A stretch of DNA of 64,000 bases from Caldicoprobacter oshimai DSM 21659. Lineage in GTDB: Bacteria > Bacillota > Clostridia > Caldicoprobacterales > Caldicoprobacteraceae. The translations under genes were made by a program, and so were the position numbers. Shown here piece by piece: positions 18,980-28,003 of this stretch; position 1 is the stretch's first letter; every line of letters begins with the position of its first letter. The stretch spans positions 372,001 through 436,000 of the forward strand of contig JAGB01000001.1 of NCBI GenBank assembly GCA_000526435.1, in the 5' to 3' direction. Below the pieces are notes generated by a model. It saw only the letters and a list, made by a program, of their open reading frames with translations. It was not told the origin of the DNA and searched no databases.

Positions 18980-20263
18980 TTAAAATAAAATTGTGTCTGG
19001 TGTATAATAAAATCACAAAGGAGGCTGGTAATTATGGATAAAAATACCTATTATGAAACAGTCAAAAATATGGCGGTTGAAAAAGTATTAAACCAGTATT
19101 GCTCTGATTCAGATCCATCACGCCCTGCCCTCAAAAAGTTGCTGGAGGATTTGCTCGACTGGTTTATGTTGTCTGAACGCCAAATCTATCTCTTGAAAAA
19201 CGAGAACGACAAAGGCAACGGCTTTTATGATAGAAAACTTGGTACACCTATGGGTAACCTGGACATCTCTGTCCCAAGAACTCGCACTGGCGATTTCAGA
19301 CCCCACATCCTACCTGAACCGTATAAAAGGGTGGATGAATCCTATACAGACCTTCTTATGTCCCTTGTTGTCAACGGTTATTCAGAATCTTCTCTCTTAA
19401 ATACCCTCAAAAGCCTCAACCTTCCTTACTCTGATGATGAACTCAACAAAATCAAAGATGACCTAAAAAGCGAGTTAGACCTTTTCAAACAACGGGAATT
19501 ACCCGAATCGGTGTTTGCTTTATTAATCGATGCCTATCACTGTGAGATAAAAGACGGCTCAAAAGTGAGGAAAGCCGCATGCTACATAGTCCTTGGCATC
19601 GATATGGAAGGCAAGAAAGACATCTTTGGCCTTTACACTTTCTTCGGCAAAGAAAACAGAGCCGATTGGAACAAGGTCTTTGAAGACTTGATAAACCGCG
19701 GTCTTAAACGAGTTTTAGTGGTTGTAAGTGATGATTTCCCAGGTATTATCGAGACCGTCAAAGCTGTATATCCATATGCTGATCATCAGCTCTGTTTTGT
19801 ACACCTTCAGAGAAATATCCGCAAATACATGACCAAAGCTGATGCCGCAGAATTCAATAAAGAACTCGATAAAATAAAATTTGCTTCTTCCTTTGATGAA
19901 GCTGTTCAAAAGTTTTATGACCTTTGCAGTAAATTTAAGAGTAAATATAGCCGATATATGAACATTCTCATGGAGAAAGCAGAACATTATATGGCTTTCA
20001 TTAAATACCCCGAATCCTTGAGGAAGCATGTTTATACTACCAACAGTGTAGAGAGTATCAACAGTCTAGTTGAAAAAATTCGGATAAGATCGGGTGGTTA
20101 CTTTAACTCTGTCGAAGTATTGGAAATTAACATATATTTACAGAGGGAGAACTTGAGGCGGACAAAATGGAAAAAAAGCGGTACCAATGATAAATGCTCA
20201 CATTTATGAAATACAACAAATTTTCCAGTTACGTTACTTTAATCAGACACAAAATTCTTGACA
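18974..20263 (+). mobile_element. IS256-family element, copy A
   Basis: The left end has TGTTAAAATAAAATTGTGTCTG and the right end, reverse complemented, TGTCAAGAATTTTGTGTCTG, an imperfect terminal repeat. A second copy in opposite orientation lies at 30228-31454. The left flank is the low-complexity gene and the right flank is an IS1182 transposase; no target duplication is visible, suggesting rearrangement after insertion. Confidence 0.88.
19034..20209 (+). CDS. IS256-family transposase, 3' end frameshifted
   Basis: This 391-residue mutator-type transposase has DDE residues in ALLIDAYHCEIKDG, VVVSDDFPGIIET and TTNSVESINSLVEK, plus the HQLCFVHLQRNI block, and starts at ATG 19034 after GGAGG. 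A run of seven A at about 20168-20174 (six in copy B) shifts the last codons, giving KSGTNDKCSHL. Read with six A, the protein would continue AVPMINAHIYEIQQIFQ and stop near 20254, the expected end. The core is complete, so activity with an altered tail, or by slippage on the A run, cannot be excluded. Confidence 0.9.
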   Translation: MDKNTYYETVKNMAVEKVLNQYCSDSDPSRPALKKLLEDLLDWFMLSERQIYLLKNENDKGNGFYDRKLGTPMGNLDISVPRTRTGDFRPHILPEPYKRVDESYTDLLMSLVVNGYSESSLLNTLKSLNLPYSDDELNKIKDDLKSELDLFKQRELPESVFALLIDAYHCEIKDGSKVRKAACYIVLGIDMEGKKDIFGLYTFFGKENRADWNKVFEDLINRGLKRVLVVVSDDFPGIIETVKAVYPYADHQLCFVHLQRNIRKYMTKADAAEFNKELDKIKFASSFDEAVQKFYDLCSKFKSKYSRYMNILMEKAEHYMAFIKYPESLRKHVYTTNSVESINSLVEKIRIRSGGYFNSVEVLEINIYLQRENLRRTKWKKSGTNDKCSHL

Positions 20264-21219
20264 ACTCTCATCAACTGAAAAGCGTTATCCTCACAACAGG
20301 TTTCCGCTATCTCTAGCACATATCCGCTTTGCCCCTTCGTACCCTTCTTTCGGTATGTCGCATCTTCATCATATGCGGACTGCAGCGAGTCTGTCGGTAT
20401 ATCCTTGCTGTCCTTTGCTTTTACCCGCCCAGACTTATTATCTATATATGCTTGCTCCGATAGAAAACGCTTGACTATCCTTAGTTCCTCACTGCTTTCC
20501 ATACCAGGTATACCCTCTAATATGTTCATAGCCTCATAGCACATATTGAGAAGAGTTTCTAGCCGACTGTCACTCTCAGAAGGTTTCGATTTGTATAGCA
20601 TTTCCTTCTTAAATCCTTCTTCAAGTACCTTCGATAGTTCATCTGTATGTTTATCCTCTGGAATCGCCTTAACTGCCCTCTGTAAAACATCAAAGGCTAA
20701 CGCTAAACGCCCTGCCTTCTTTATATTCGACATAAACATTGTAGTATCCATACGTTGTTCAGAAAAACTTATGCCCGCTTTCTCTGCAAACTTCTTCGTA
20801 AGGTTTAAAAACTGACCAAAGATAAGATCCTCTTCATCAGGATGTTCTACAAGATATCGATAAATTCTACTCCTGAAATTATACAACGTCTTCTCTGCCA
20901 GGTTGACCTCTCCTAAAACCCTTATACCAACAGCATAGTTTACCAGGTAGTTAAAATAGAAAGCCTCTATCAGTTCATCATCGGAGAGGTTCTTCATGTG
21001 TTTGATAAATTCAAGGGAGAGCAAAATATTGACTGGAAAGTTTGGACACCCAACATCACTGTAAAGTACTGAAAATGGCTTTTCATCAATGTTACAAAAT
21101 ACCTCTTCATAAAAGATGGGTGCCCATGACTTCTCAAGCTTTTGACGTATACCTGGGTTCATCCAGTAGATGCTCTCCATTATTGATGTTTGCAGATGTT
21201 TATTATTCTCCCTGAACAA
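20264..21219 (-). pseudogene. IS1182-family transposase, N-terminal part
   Basis: About 318 residues of an IS1182/DUF772-type transposase: MFRENNKHLQTSIMESIYWM, YSDVGCPNFPVNILLSLEF, EKTLYNFRSRIYRY, and the first catalytic region SEQRMDTTMFMSNIKK. It is cut after ETCCEDNAFQLM by the right end of IS256 copy A, which supplies a false tail and stop at 20239. The TTG start at 21219 follows GGGGTG. The missing C-terminal half lies next to the other IS256 copy at 31459-31801, 10 kb away, pointing to an inversion. Confidence 0.88.
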
Positions 21220-21283
21220 CGTTTACACCCCGTTTGCCTTAATTTATTGAATTTATCTTCTGTTATGTTTTTCTTACGGAATA

Positions 21284-21720
21284 TTATACCATATATCGTA
21301 TTCTGATGTTAGTATTTACGAAGTTTTCGTTTGCTAAAGACGGGGTTTTTACACTAAAATCAAATTTTATATTACCGTTATTCACAATAACTTTCTTATG
21401 AGCACTTTTTTGCTCCAGCAATATTCCATCCAACAACCATCTTAGCTCCCTTATGTTTATCTCTGCTGTGCCAGTGCCTTCCTTGGGCCAATCAAAAATT
21501 CCTTTCTCCAGCCTTTTGTAGTAAAGCCAGAATCCATTGTGGTCCCACTGTAGTATCTTTATCTTGTCTCTGCTCTTGTTACAGAACACAAACAAAGCAC
21601 TTGAAAAAGGATCCAATTCAAAGTTTTGCTGTACGATAGCCGCTAGGGAATCTATTGATTTCCGCATGTCGGTACTCCCACACGCAAGATAAACCTTTAA
21701 GTACTGGCCAGTCCTAACAT
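21284..21720 (-). pseudogene. tnpB: IS66 Orf2 (TnpB), frameshifted near start
   Basis: The main frame reads KVYLACGSTDMRKSIDSLAA, NFELDPFSSALFVFCNKSRD, GFWLYYKRLEKG and ELRWLLDGILLEQK, diagnostic for the IS66 Orf2 protein. The natural start ATG at 21720 overlaps the tnpA stop but hits a stop after MLGLAST, so one base has been gained or lost at about residue 8. The C-terminal tail (after HKKVIV) extends past the family's usual end into flanking sequence. The tnpC transposase gene of IS66 is absent. Confidence 0.85.
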
Positions 21721-22031
21721 AGAGCGCTCAACACCTTTACTACATGAAGCAGTAGTCCCTCATTAAAACCTTCTCTTACCTCAATTACAGCAGGACCCAC
21801 TTTTACGGTTAAAAAGTCGCTTAAAGCTATGTCTTCTTTGCTGCTTAAACTAACAGGTAACCATTGCACCGTATTACCAGTCTGTTCTTTTAAAGTTTCT
21901 TTTCTTAGCCAGTAGTACAGCTGTCTTGTGGTTATGCTGTGTTGCCTGCAAAATTCCCTTGCAGACAAGCAGCTGGCTTTGTAGGCTTCAATTCTGGCTT
22001 TCCATTGCTGCCTGCGTTCCGTATGTGTCAT
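21714..22031 (-). CDS. tnpA: IS66 Orf1 (TnpA), HTH protein
   Basis: These 105 residues begin MTHTERRQQWKARIEAYKAS with a helix-turn-helix (LSAREFCRQHSITTRQLYYWLRK), characteristic of IS66 accessory protein A. The ATG at 22031 follows GGGAGG at nine bases. It overlaps tnpB by the usual ATG/TAG arrangement. Together with the damaged tnpB and the lost tnpC it forms a non-autonomous IS66 remnant. Confidence 0.85.
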   Translation of the reverse strand: MTHTERRQQWKARIEAYKASCLSAREFCRQHSITTRQLYYWLRKETLKEQTGNTVQWLPVSLSSKEDIALSDFLTVKVGPAVIEVREGFNEGLLLHVVKVLSALC

Positions 22032-22103
22032 TAGATAATCCCTCCCCATCATTTTTTACTGAGAGATTATCTCACATTTGTTTGCAAATTTTCAATTTTC
22101 GCT

Positions 22104-22780
22104 CTATTGGCTGCTATATAAAGCCTTTATATCTTTAATACTATCTTTTCTTACTAATCCAAAATTCCTTATTGTCAATCTGATTGTGTACTTTTTATTA
22201 TTCATTTCAAATGGGACCACATCATACAAGGTTTCATTTGGCTGAATTAATTTTTTCGTGTTATTGTATTCCACTTCAGCAACGCCGTTCCCCAAAGATT
22301 TGACCGTGATATATTTTCTATGGATGGAACTTCTTGAAATAATACTTCGTTGTCTATTAACAAATAACCTGTTTTTATTACCAAAGTATTTTCACAGCTT
22401 TTCTTAATAACACTCGATGGGTATTTCTCTACCCCACACAATATTTTGTCATCAATATTAGGGAGAAGACTCTCATGCTCAACGTAGAAGTTACCAGCCG
22501 AATCAATATAATAATCAACACGAGGTTTTATATCAACGGCCCATAATTCTTCTGGAGGGATATTAAGGCTATCAATTTTTATCGTCAATAATAGAATCTC
22601 GTCTTCTGAAATCGTATAGGATTCTGTGCGTAGTCCCGTGTATGGTTCGGATGTAGGGATTGTAGAAACAGTTAAATCTTGAGGCTCTTTGACATCATCT
22701 ATACTTTCTGTTTTGGAATAGCACATGAGCACTAAACACATTAATAAAACAATACCCAACAGAATACTTAAACTTTTCAT
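22104..22780 (-). pseudogene. Lipoprotein of unknown function, frameshifted
   Basis: The frame from 22780 encodes a lipoprotein signal (LGIVLLMCLVLMC, Cys at residue 20), then a beta-rich domain to about residue 160 (DSLNIPPEELWAVDIKPR, YYIDSAGNFYVEHES, IKTGYLLIDNEV). Near 22300 the sense continues in another frame as KYITVKSLGNGVAEVEYNN and runs to a stop at 22104 (GLVRKDSIKDIKALYSSQ). The two parts look like one 220-residue surface lipoprotein broken by a single-base indel. I do not recognise the family. Confidence 0.6.
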
Positions 22781-22815
22781 TTTATCAACTCCTTTATCAG
22801 CAATATTATTTCATT

Positions 22816-22844
22816 AGGAGCCGGAAACTGAGTTTCCAGCTCCT
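22816..22844 (-). terminator. Strong hairpin between small genes
   Basis: AGGAGC-x-GGAAACT pairs with AGTTTCC-x-GCTCCT around a 1-base loop. No long T run follows on either strand, so termination is uncertain. Confidence 0.4.
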
Positions 22845-22864
22845 ATTTAAAACAATACTTTAAG

Positions 22865-23011
22865 TTATTGTATATTTGCTGAATATGAATATGTCGCGCT
22901 ACCAGATCTTTCAAGGTTTGCGGGGATTAAACATATTTCTTTGTAAGTTTTCCCAAACATATACAGAAATACTTCTGCTCTGTTCCCACTTTTGTATCCA
23001 ATTATGACCAT
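22865..23011 (-). CDS. Small ORF of 48 residues, unknown
   Basis: The frame MVIIGYKSGNRAEVFLYMFG continues to SATYSYSANIQ and stops at 22865. Codon choice looks coding and a hairpin follows, but no clear ribosome site precedes it. It could be the C-terminal remnant of a larger gene; upstream, the frame is open for only nine more codons. Function unknown. Confidence 0.35.
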   Translation of the reverse strand: MVIIGYKSGNRAEVFLYMFGKTYKEICLIPANLERSGSATYSYSANIQ

Positions 23012-23195
23012 ATTATATCCCAAAATTATTATCGTGCATTATTTTTACCAGATTACTTATAAACATGATTTTCTAAAATACTCCTATTGCCTACCAATGA
23101 TCTTTTCATAAACAGAATCTTTAAGAATAGCTAATTTTCTTTAAAGAATTGTGAATTATATAAAAAAGAGCTAGGAGCTATTCCTAGCCAATAGT

Positions 23196-23771
23196 TTATT
23201 CTTTAATACATTTGGCCTCAAGAAGGATTGAACGCATGTTAATGTTATTAAGAACATCTGGAGCACCAAAATGTATAAGGTGAATACTATATTCGTTACC
23301 GGCTTGCTGAATATTGACAGCCACATTGTCCGGAATTTGGTCTGGTAAAAACTCAATAAGCTTAATGGCGTTATTACCATAGTACAGTAGATGCCATTCT
23401 GTCTCAAAGGTTTTATTCCCATTAATATAATACCATTTTACACCAGCAGGTTTCATCCAACCGATGCAAACAGGCTGTGTTTCCTGTGATTCCTCGTCAG
23501 GATATTGATATGGCGACCAGTAGCCAACAGACCAGAAGCCCATCTTATTTTTCACCATATATACTAGCACTATTTCTTGTCTGTTAGAGCTAGTCTTTAT
23601 TATTTTAATCTCATTTCCATTTGCATCAAAGTCTGACTCTAAGGGTATAATGTCATGGGGATTGAAGCCAGCTTTCTTAATTGCAAGCGAAAAGCTGTTT
23701 ATCCTAAATATATTGAACACGATTATACCGGTGACTAAAATAAATATTACTATAATATAGACTTTCTTCAT
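23196..23771 (-). CDS. Membrane-anchored protein of unknown function
   Basis: These 191 residues have one N-terminal helix (residues 4-22, VYIIVIFILVTGIIVFNIF) and an extracellular domain rich in aromatic residues (WSVGYWSPYQYPDEES, GWMKPAGVKWYYINGN, EWHLLYYGNNAIKLI). The start ATG is preceded by AAAGGAGC. It could be cleaved or remain anchored. No family recognised. It lies in an AT-rich stretch of several such small exported proteins between insertion sequences, so it is probably accessory DNA. Confidence 0.6.
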   Translation of the reverse strand: MKKVYIIVIFILVTGIIVFNIFRINSFSLAIKKAGFNPHDIIPLESDFDANGNEIKIIKTSSNRQEIVLVYMVKNKMGFWSVGYWSPYQYPDEESQETQPVCIGWMKPAGVKWYYINGNKTFETEWHLLYYGNNAIKLIEFLPDQIPDNVAVNIQQAGNEYSIHLIHFGAPDVLNNINMRSILLEAKCIKE

Positions 23772-23785
23772 AAAAATGCTCCTTT

Positions 23786-24298
23786 CTATTCGAAATTAAG
23801 TGGCAATTGGGGATGGTATGGATAAATATACTGGATAGTCTTGCTTTCTGGACCAGAGATTTGGATGCGTTGTACTCCTTCCTGTACAGGTACACTTGAA
23901 CCAGAATTATACGCGATAATGGCATTTAAAGTGCTATTATAACCGCTCGGTTCAATGTTGATAGGTTTGTTTCCTTGAATTACCTTAGCTGTAGGTACTT
24001 TGGTCCATCCATCACTGCTATATTTATACTCTACTGTTGGCATTTGGTATCCTATCTCTCCCTTTGTTTTTGTTGAAACGTGGGACAGCCATTGATAATC
24101 ATCTGTTTGATTCTCTAGACGTACGTAGGCAAAAACTGCTGTAGTAATCATTGACCAGCTATAAACAATGTGCGGTGCTCTAACCTCTGTTGTCGTTTTA
24201 ATGCCATCCCAGAACGACATAATTGCATCATAGAAAGTAATTGCAATTGACGGATTAGGTGTTACTTTATCAATTACTGCCCAAGCGATCAAGTCCAA
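23786..24298 (-). CDS. Unknown protein, 5'-truncated by IS256-derived element
   Basis: Up to 170 residues are open from a TTG at 24298, only 7 bases from the edge of the mini-element at 24305. Sequence includes SIAITFYDAIMSFWDGIKTT, HIVYSWSMITTAVFAYVRLE and a C-terminal YIYPYHPQLPLNFE. No ribosome site fits, so the original start was probably removed by the insertion. It runs 14 bases ahead of the membrane-anchored 191-residue protein and is likely its former operon partner. Function unknown. Confidence 0.45.
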   Translation of the reverse strand: MDLIAWAVIDKVTPNPSIAITFYDAIMSFWDGIKTTTEVRAPHIVYSWSMITTAVFAYVRLENQTDDYQWLSHVSTKTKGEIGYQMPTVEYKYSSDGWTKVPTAKVIQGNKPINIEPSGYNSTLNAIIAYNSGSSVPVQEGVQRIQISGPESKTIQYIYPYHPQLPLNFE

Positions 24299-24304
24299 TT
24301 TTTT

Positions 24305-24889
24305 GTGTAAAATCCCCTCTAGCTAGAGTTAGATAACAATAGTTCAACTTATCGATATTACCTTTTCCTTTTTTCTTTTCAAACTTCTTTTTGCCACTCT
24401 AAGTATTCACTCTAAGTATTCAACCATATCCAAGTATTTCTTTCCAGATAACCATTTTTCATCCTGTTCCATGAGCAGTGCCCCAATTAGACGTATGGCT
24501 GACTCTCGATTAGGAAATATCCTGATTACCCTTTCCCGTCGGCATATTTCTTCGTTAAACCGCACGTAAGGGTGCCGACACGAGTAACAAGATTTCTCAA
24601 GTAGTAACCGTTGTGGTAGTCCTTTCTTTCATCGGTTCTTTTATAAGGTTCTGCGTTAATTTGCTCGGTGGCCTGGACTTGAAGTATTTGGTTGAGTATA
24701 GACTCCAGTAATTTAGCCATTCCCTCATCTTTAGCTCCTTTCAAAAGTAGATGGTGCAAAATTTCAGAATCAATGGTAATATTATATTGAGCCACTTGCT
24801 ATCCCTCCAGTTGAGTTTTGGTTTGGTAATTTAATTCTAACTAGAATTCTAACTAGAGGGATAGGGGTGGCTCAACCCCTTTTTACACA
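24305..24889 (-). mobile_element. 585-bp mini-element derived from an IS256-family transposon
   Basis: Both ends start GTGTAAAA reading inwards. Inside are only the first 75 or so and the last 45 or so codons of an IS256 transposase, fused out of frame. The middle with all catalytic residues is deleted. It is distinct from the other IS256 copies in this window and would need a helper. A 13-base tandem duplication (ACTCTAAGTATTC) lies at about 24396-24421. Confidence 0.75.
24407..24795 (-). pseudogene. IS256 transposase with internal deletion
   Basis: The N-terminal part reads MAQYNITIDSEILHHLLLKG, DEGMAKLLESILNQILQVQA and YHNGYYLRNLVTRVGTLT. After a junction near 24560 the C-terminal part continues in another frame as NEEICRRERVIRIFPNRESA, then LIGALLMEQDEKWLSGKKYL and stops at 24407. 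Roughly 280 codons are missing, including the DDE triad. Start ATG 24795. Confidence 0.85.
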
Positions 24890-24900
24890 ATTATATAGAC

Positions 24901-24966
24901 TTAACTTCCTGTTAAAAGAGTATTATTGTTTTTATAATATTTTAGATATTCTAGAATTTTGTTCAT
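24901..24966 (-). CDS. 21-residue ORF coupled to the ABC exporter operon
   Basis: The ATG at 24966 overlaps the stop of the permease gene (ATGA) and has a strong GGAGGAG site inside the permease's last codons, so it is certainly in translation range. The product, MNKILEYLKYYKNNNTLLTG plus one Ser, stops 12 bases before the edge of the IS256 mini-element. It is either a genuine tiny peptide or the stub of a fourth operon gene cut off by the insertion (more likely). Confidence 0.5.
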   Translation of the reverse strand: MNKILEYLKYYKNNNTLLTGS

Positions 24967-25742
24967 ATTTCTCCTCCTGTCGACTGGTATTTTTTCAGCC
25001 CTTGGTAAAGGATAATTTTTAAAACCAAATAATATAATAAGGGAGATGAATAACACCATATACTCTCGTATACATTGCTCTTACCAAGGGCAATCCTTGC
25101 AGGAATTGCACTTAATAAGAAAATAGGAATTGCATATATGAGAAGATTACGGAGGATTTTTGGCAAAACCGTATCAGGCTTTTCTGCCATTGTTAAAAGC
25201 TGCAGGACTATCGCTGAAATTGCTTCGGACCTTAAACCAAAAAGAGTAAAACTGTATACTATGAAAAATAAAAGTCCCATTAAAATAGAAGCACTGAAAA
25301 TTGAAATGATATAAGCTATTGTCAATTTAATTCCACATATTTTAATGCACCATATATTTAGAAATATTAACAAGGGGGTTGAAAAAGCTGCAGGAAAATT
25401 TAGGTTTTTTAGTACGATGTATTTTATGAGAGGCTGTGGTTTTAGTAAATCAAAATCAAAATACCCTGTTACAACTGATTGTCCAAACTTGGAAACAGCT
25501 TCTGCAAAGAAAATTGCATATAAGTTGTTTACTAAAAAGAAGCAGGTTATATAAAAAAGAATTTCTTGTCTATTATAATCACCAAAAATGTCAATTCTTT
25601 GAGTAAGCAGGTAATAGCCTAAAAATGTCGCAGTATATAAAGATAAGTCTGCCAAAAACCAGCTTAACAAATTAGCTCTATATTGAATTGCTTTTTTAAT
25701 TGAAAATCTTATAGATTCTATTAACATGTTTTCACGCCCCAT
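24963..25742 (-). CDS. ABC-2 type permease, second subunit
   Basis: This 259-residue protein has six predicted helices (ANLLSWFLADLSLYTATFLGYYLL, ILFYITCFFLVNNLYAIFF, LTIAYIISIFSASILMGLLFF and others). It belongs to the two-permease exporters whose ATPase resembles NodI/DrrA. The gene lies 27 bases after the first permease. Substrate unknown; relatives export drugs or viologens. Confidence 0.8.
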   Translation of the reverse strand: MGRENMLIESIRFSIKKAIQYRANLLSWFLADLSLYTATFLGYYLLTQRIDIFGDYNRQEILFYITCFFLVNNLYAIFFAEAVSKFGQSVVTGYFDFDLLKPQPLIKYIVLKNLNFPAAFSTPLLIFLNIWCIKICGIKLTIAYIISIFSASILMGLLFFIVYSFTLFGLRSEAISAIVLQLLTMAEKPDTVLPKILRNLLIYAIPIFLLSAIPARIALGKSNVYESIWCYSSPLLYYLVLKIILYQGLKKYQSTGGEI

Positions 25743-25769
25743 GAGAGGTGTATTTTTTTAATCCATTTT

Positions 25770-26525
25770 TCATAAGTAAAAAACAATGAAACCAAGTATT
25801 AGCACCCAGACTAGTGAAATAAGCAATCCTTTATTTACTATTTCAATGTCAAAATTAGCATCACATATAAGCTTTGACGGGATATATGTTATATAAGGGA
25901 AAGGAGTCATTAGCATAATTGATTCAATTTTGCTAGGCAAAAGGTCTAAAGGGAAAATGGCACCTGAAAGAAGACCTGTCAGTAAGTTTCTGATGGCAGC
26001 TATGCCCCATATTTCTGTCAGCCAAAAAGATAACAATCCTATTATAAAGGAAAATAAAGCATTGAGTAAAAAACCCAAAATTAACGCTAAAGGTAGGTAT
26101 AACAGCCGGTTTGCTGGTATTTCAATTTTTGCCCAAATTGAGAGCACAATAATTATTGGCATATATAAAATTGCAAACCTTGCAAGGCTTGAAGATATGT
26201 GACTGTATGAAATACTGGTCAGATAATCTACTGGAAGTAAAAGCTTTTGCCCAAATCTGTAAGTTTTTATATCCTTTTCAATGTCATGTTCAGCATGAAT
26301 TTCTGTAAATAGAAGTATTACATTAGAAATGACAATGTAAATCATCATTTCTTTCAGAGTGTAATTTAAGGGGTTTCCTTCAATTAAAGACCTCCAGAGA
26401 AAGAAGTTTATTAGGATTGGTACAATTAGGGAGCTTAAAAGCTCTCCTATAAGGTAAATTCTATACATTAAGAGTCTTTTTATTGAGTAGTCAAAATATC
26501 CCATAAAAATATACAATGTCCTCAT
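25770..26525 (-). CDS. ABC-2 type permease, first subunit
   Basis: These 251 residues have six helices, starting MRTLYIFMGYFDYSIKRLLM, with LLPVDYLTSISYSHISSSLA between helices 2 and 3 and GAIFPLDLLPSKIESIMLMTPFPYI near the end, a pattern of this exporter family (PL-x-LLP then PF-x-Y). The start overlaps the end of the ATPase gene by four bases (ATGA). It forms the pore with the second permease. Confidence 0.82.
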   Translation of the reverse strand: MRTLYIFMGYFDYSIKRLLMYRIYLIGELLSSLIVPILINFFLWRSLIEGNPLNYTLKEMMIYIVISNVILLFTEIHAEHDIEKDIKTYRFGQKLLLPVDYLTSISYSHISSSLARFAILYMPIIIVLSIWAKIEIPANRLLYLPLALILGFLLNALFSFIIGLLSFWLTEIWGIAAIRNLLTGLLSGAIFPLDLLPSKIESIMLMTPFPYITYIPSKLICDANFDIEIVNKGLLISLVWVLILGFIVFYL

Positions 26526-27508
26526 TTTTCTGCACCCTTATACAATGACTCTATGATAATATCGAGATTATCATCGTGAAAATTTATATTTGAAATTTCA
26601 GCCTCATTTGACAAAACTCTCATTACATTTATCGTTTCTTCCGGACTAAATCTGATGAAATATTCTTGTTCTTCACTTGCTTCTTCTACTTTATAATATT
26701 TACTGATTATTTCAACTGCACAATTGCTTGCGTTAAATCTAACCTTTCTGATGTTGGGAATCATACTTTTCAGTTTCTCAATTGTTCCATAATATAGCTC
26801 TTGACCTTTATGGAGTATATAGATGTTGTCGCACAAATCTTCAATATCAGTTATGTAATGGCTTGTTAGTATTATAGAGGCATTATATTTATTTTTATAA
26901 TTTTTTAAGTAGTTTCTAATTGCCCTTTGGGTGATAAAATCCAAGCCAATTGTAGGCTCATCAAGAAAGATAACTACCGGCAGGTGAAGGAATGATAATA
27001 TTAATTCACCTTTCATCCTCTGTCCTAAAGAAAGGGTTCTGACCTGTTTTTGCAAGTCCATTTCTGACAAGCCCAATTCTTCTGCCATTGATTTTGCCCT
27101 TGAAATTGCTTCTTTTTTGTCAATAGAGTAAATGGAGGCAAAAAGTTTTACAGAATCAATAATAGTTAAGTCTGGATCTAACTGACCTCTCTGTCCCATT
27201 ACTAATGAGACTTTTCTTCTGTAATCTTTGCTTCGTAAAAAAGGGTCTTCTCCCAATACTCTTATAATACCCTCATCCGCTTTAATAATGCCGGATACTA
27301 ATTTAATAGTAGTAGTTTTCCCCGCACCGTTTAAACCAATCAGTCCAAGTATTTCTCCTTGATTCACAGTAAAAGAAATGTCCTTTACTGCTTGTATGTA
27401 CTTGTACCTTCGCTTAAAAAAGCTTTTAACTGCATTTATTACGCCATTTTCTTTTATGTATACTTTGTAAGTTTTACTGACATTTTTAACAATTACCTGA
27501 GGTTGCAT
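26522..27508 (-). CDS. ABC exporter ATP-binding protein
   Basis: This 328-residue ABC ATPase has Walker A GLNGAGKTTT, Q-loop region VMGQRGQLDPDLT, signature LSLGQRMKGEL, Walker B VVIFLDEPTIGLD and switch His in ILTSHYITDIEDLC. An N-terminal extension (SFFKRRYKYIQAVKDISF) and a C-terminal 90-residue domain are typical of the NodI/DrrA-like exporters with two short permeases. The ATG at 27508 follows GGAGG at eight bases. First gene of a three- or four-gene operon. Confidence 0.9.
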   Translation of the reverse strand: MQPQVIVKNVSKTYKVYIKENGVINAVKSFFKRRYKYIQAVKDISFTVNQGEILGLIGLNGAGKTTTIKLVSGIIKADEGIIRVLGEDPFLRSKDYRRKVSLVMGQRGQLDPDLTIIDSVKLFASIYSIDKKEAISRAKSMAEELGLSEMDLQKQVRTLSLGQRMKGELILSFLHLPVVIFLDEPTIGLDFITQRAIRNYLKNYKNKYNASIILTSHYITDIEDLCDNIYILHKGQELYYGTIEKLKSMIPNIRKVRFNASNCAVEIISKYYKVEEASEEQEYFIRFSPEETINVMRVLSNEAEISNINFHDDNLDIIIESLYKGAEK

Positions 27509-27639
27509 TGTTTTTCCTCCTACAACGAGGGTCAACCTCTTGTAATGTACCATATCTATTCGTTAATTGCAAGTTAAAATGAAGCTCTTTTTCTCTGTTA
27601 AAATTAATTGCCCCTTTATGCTCTTTGCCCATTTTTAGC

Positions 27640-27878
27640 TTTTGTGTTTGTGAATTTAGCTTAAATAATAGTGTTTCTCGACTCTTCCTCTCTACTAACA
27701 CTAATAAACATGCTCTCCCTTTTCCCCTCCCAGACTCTATACAGTCCATCTCCCAATGTCCATATTCGCTACGTCCTCTTGCTCCCTCAGGTCGTTCATC
27801 TATCCGCTTTGCTTCAACATATCTTATCCGTCTGGTTACACGCCTATACTTCCTCTTTCGACTTCTCCCCTTCCTTGG
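27640..27878 (-). pseudogene. IS30-like transposase fragment
   Basis: The minus strand reads RKYRRVTRRIRYVEAKRIDE, then GARGRSEYGHWEMDCIESGRG and LLVLVERKSRETLLFKL, the central catalytic region of an IS30-type transposase different from the two copies here. It is broken at both ends and fused to an IS256 fragment upstream. Confidence 0.7.
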
Positions 27879-28003
27879 ATTGTATTGCCCAGCAGATCTT
27901 TCAATGCTCCCTGTAAATCCTTTGCTGTTTTAATGTTGTACTCTGCAATGAGTCTACTAATAAGTTCTTTCTTTTCCGGTGTTATAATTCTTTTTCTTGC
28001 CAT
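27879..28003 (-). pseudogene. IS256-like transposase N-terminal fragment
   Basis: From the ATG at 28003 (after GGAGGAG) the frame reads MARKRIITPEKKELISRLIA and EYNIKTAKDLQGALKDLLGN, a typical IS256 N-terminus of a third type, then joins the IS30-like fragment. Transposon debris beside IS21. Confidence 0.75.

Noticed and set aside
18668-18988. 106-codon hydrophobic plus-strand frame
   Set aside because: It is the complement of a purine-rich low-complexity coding strand, lacks a ribosome site, and the hydrophobicity follows from the T/C-rich composition.
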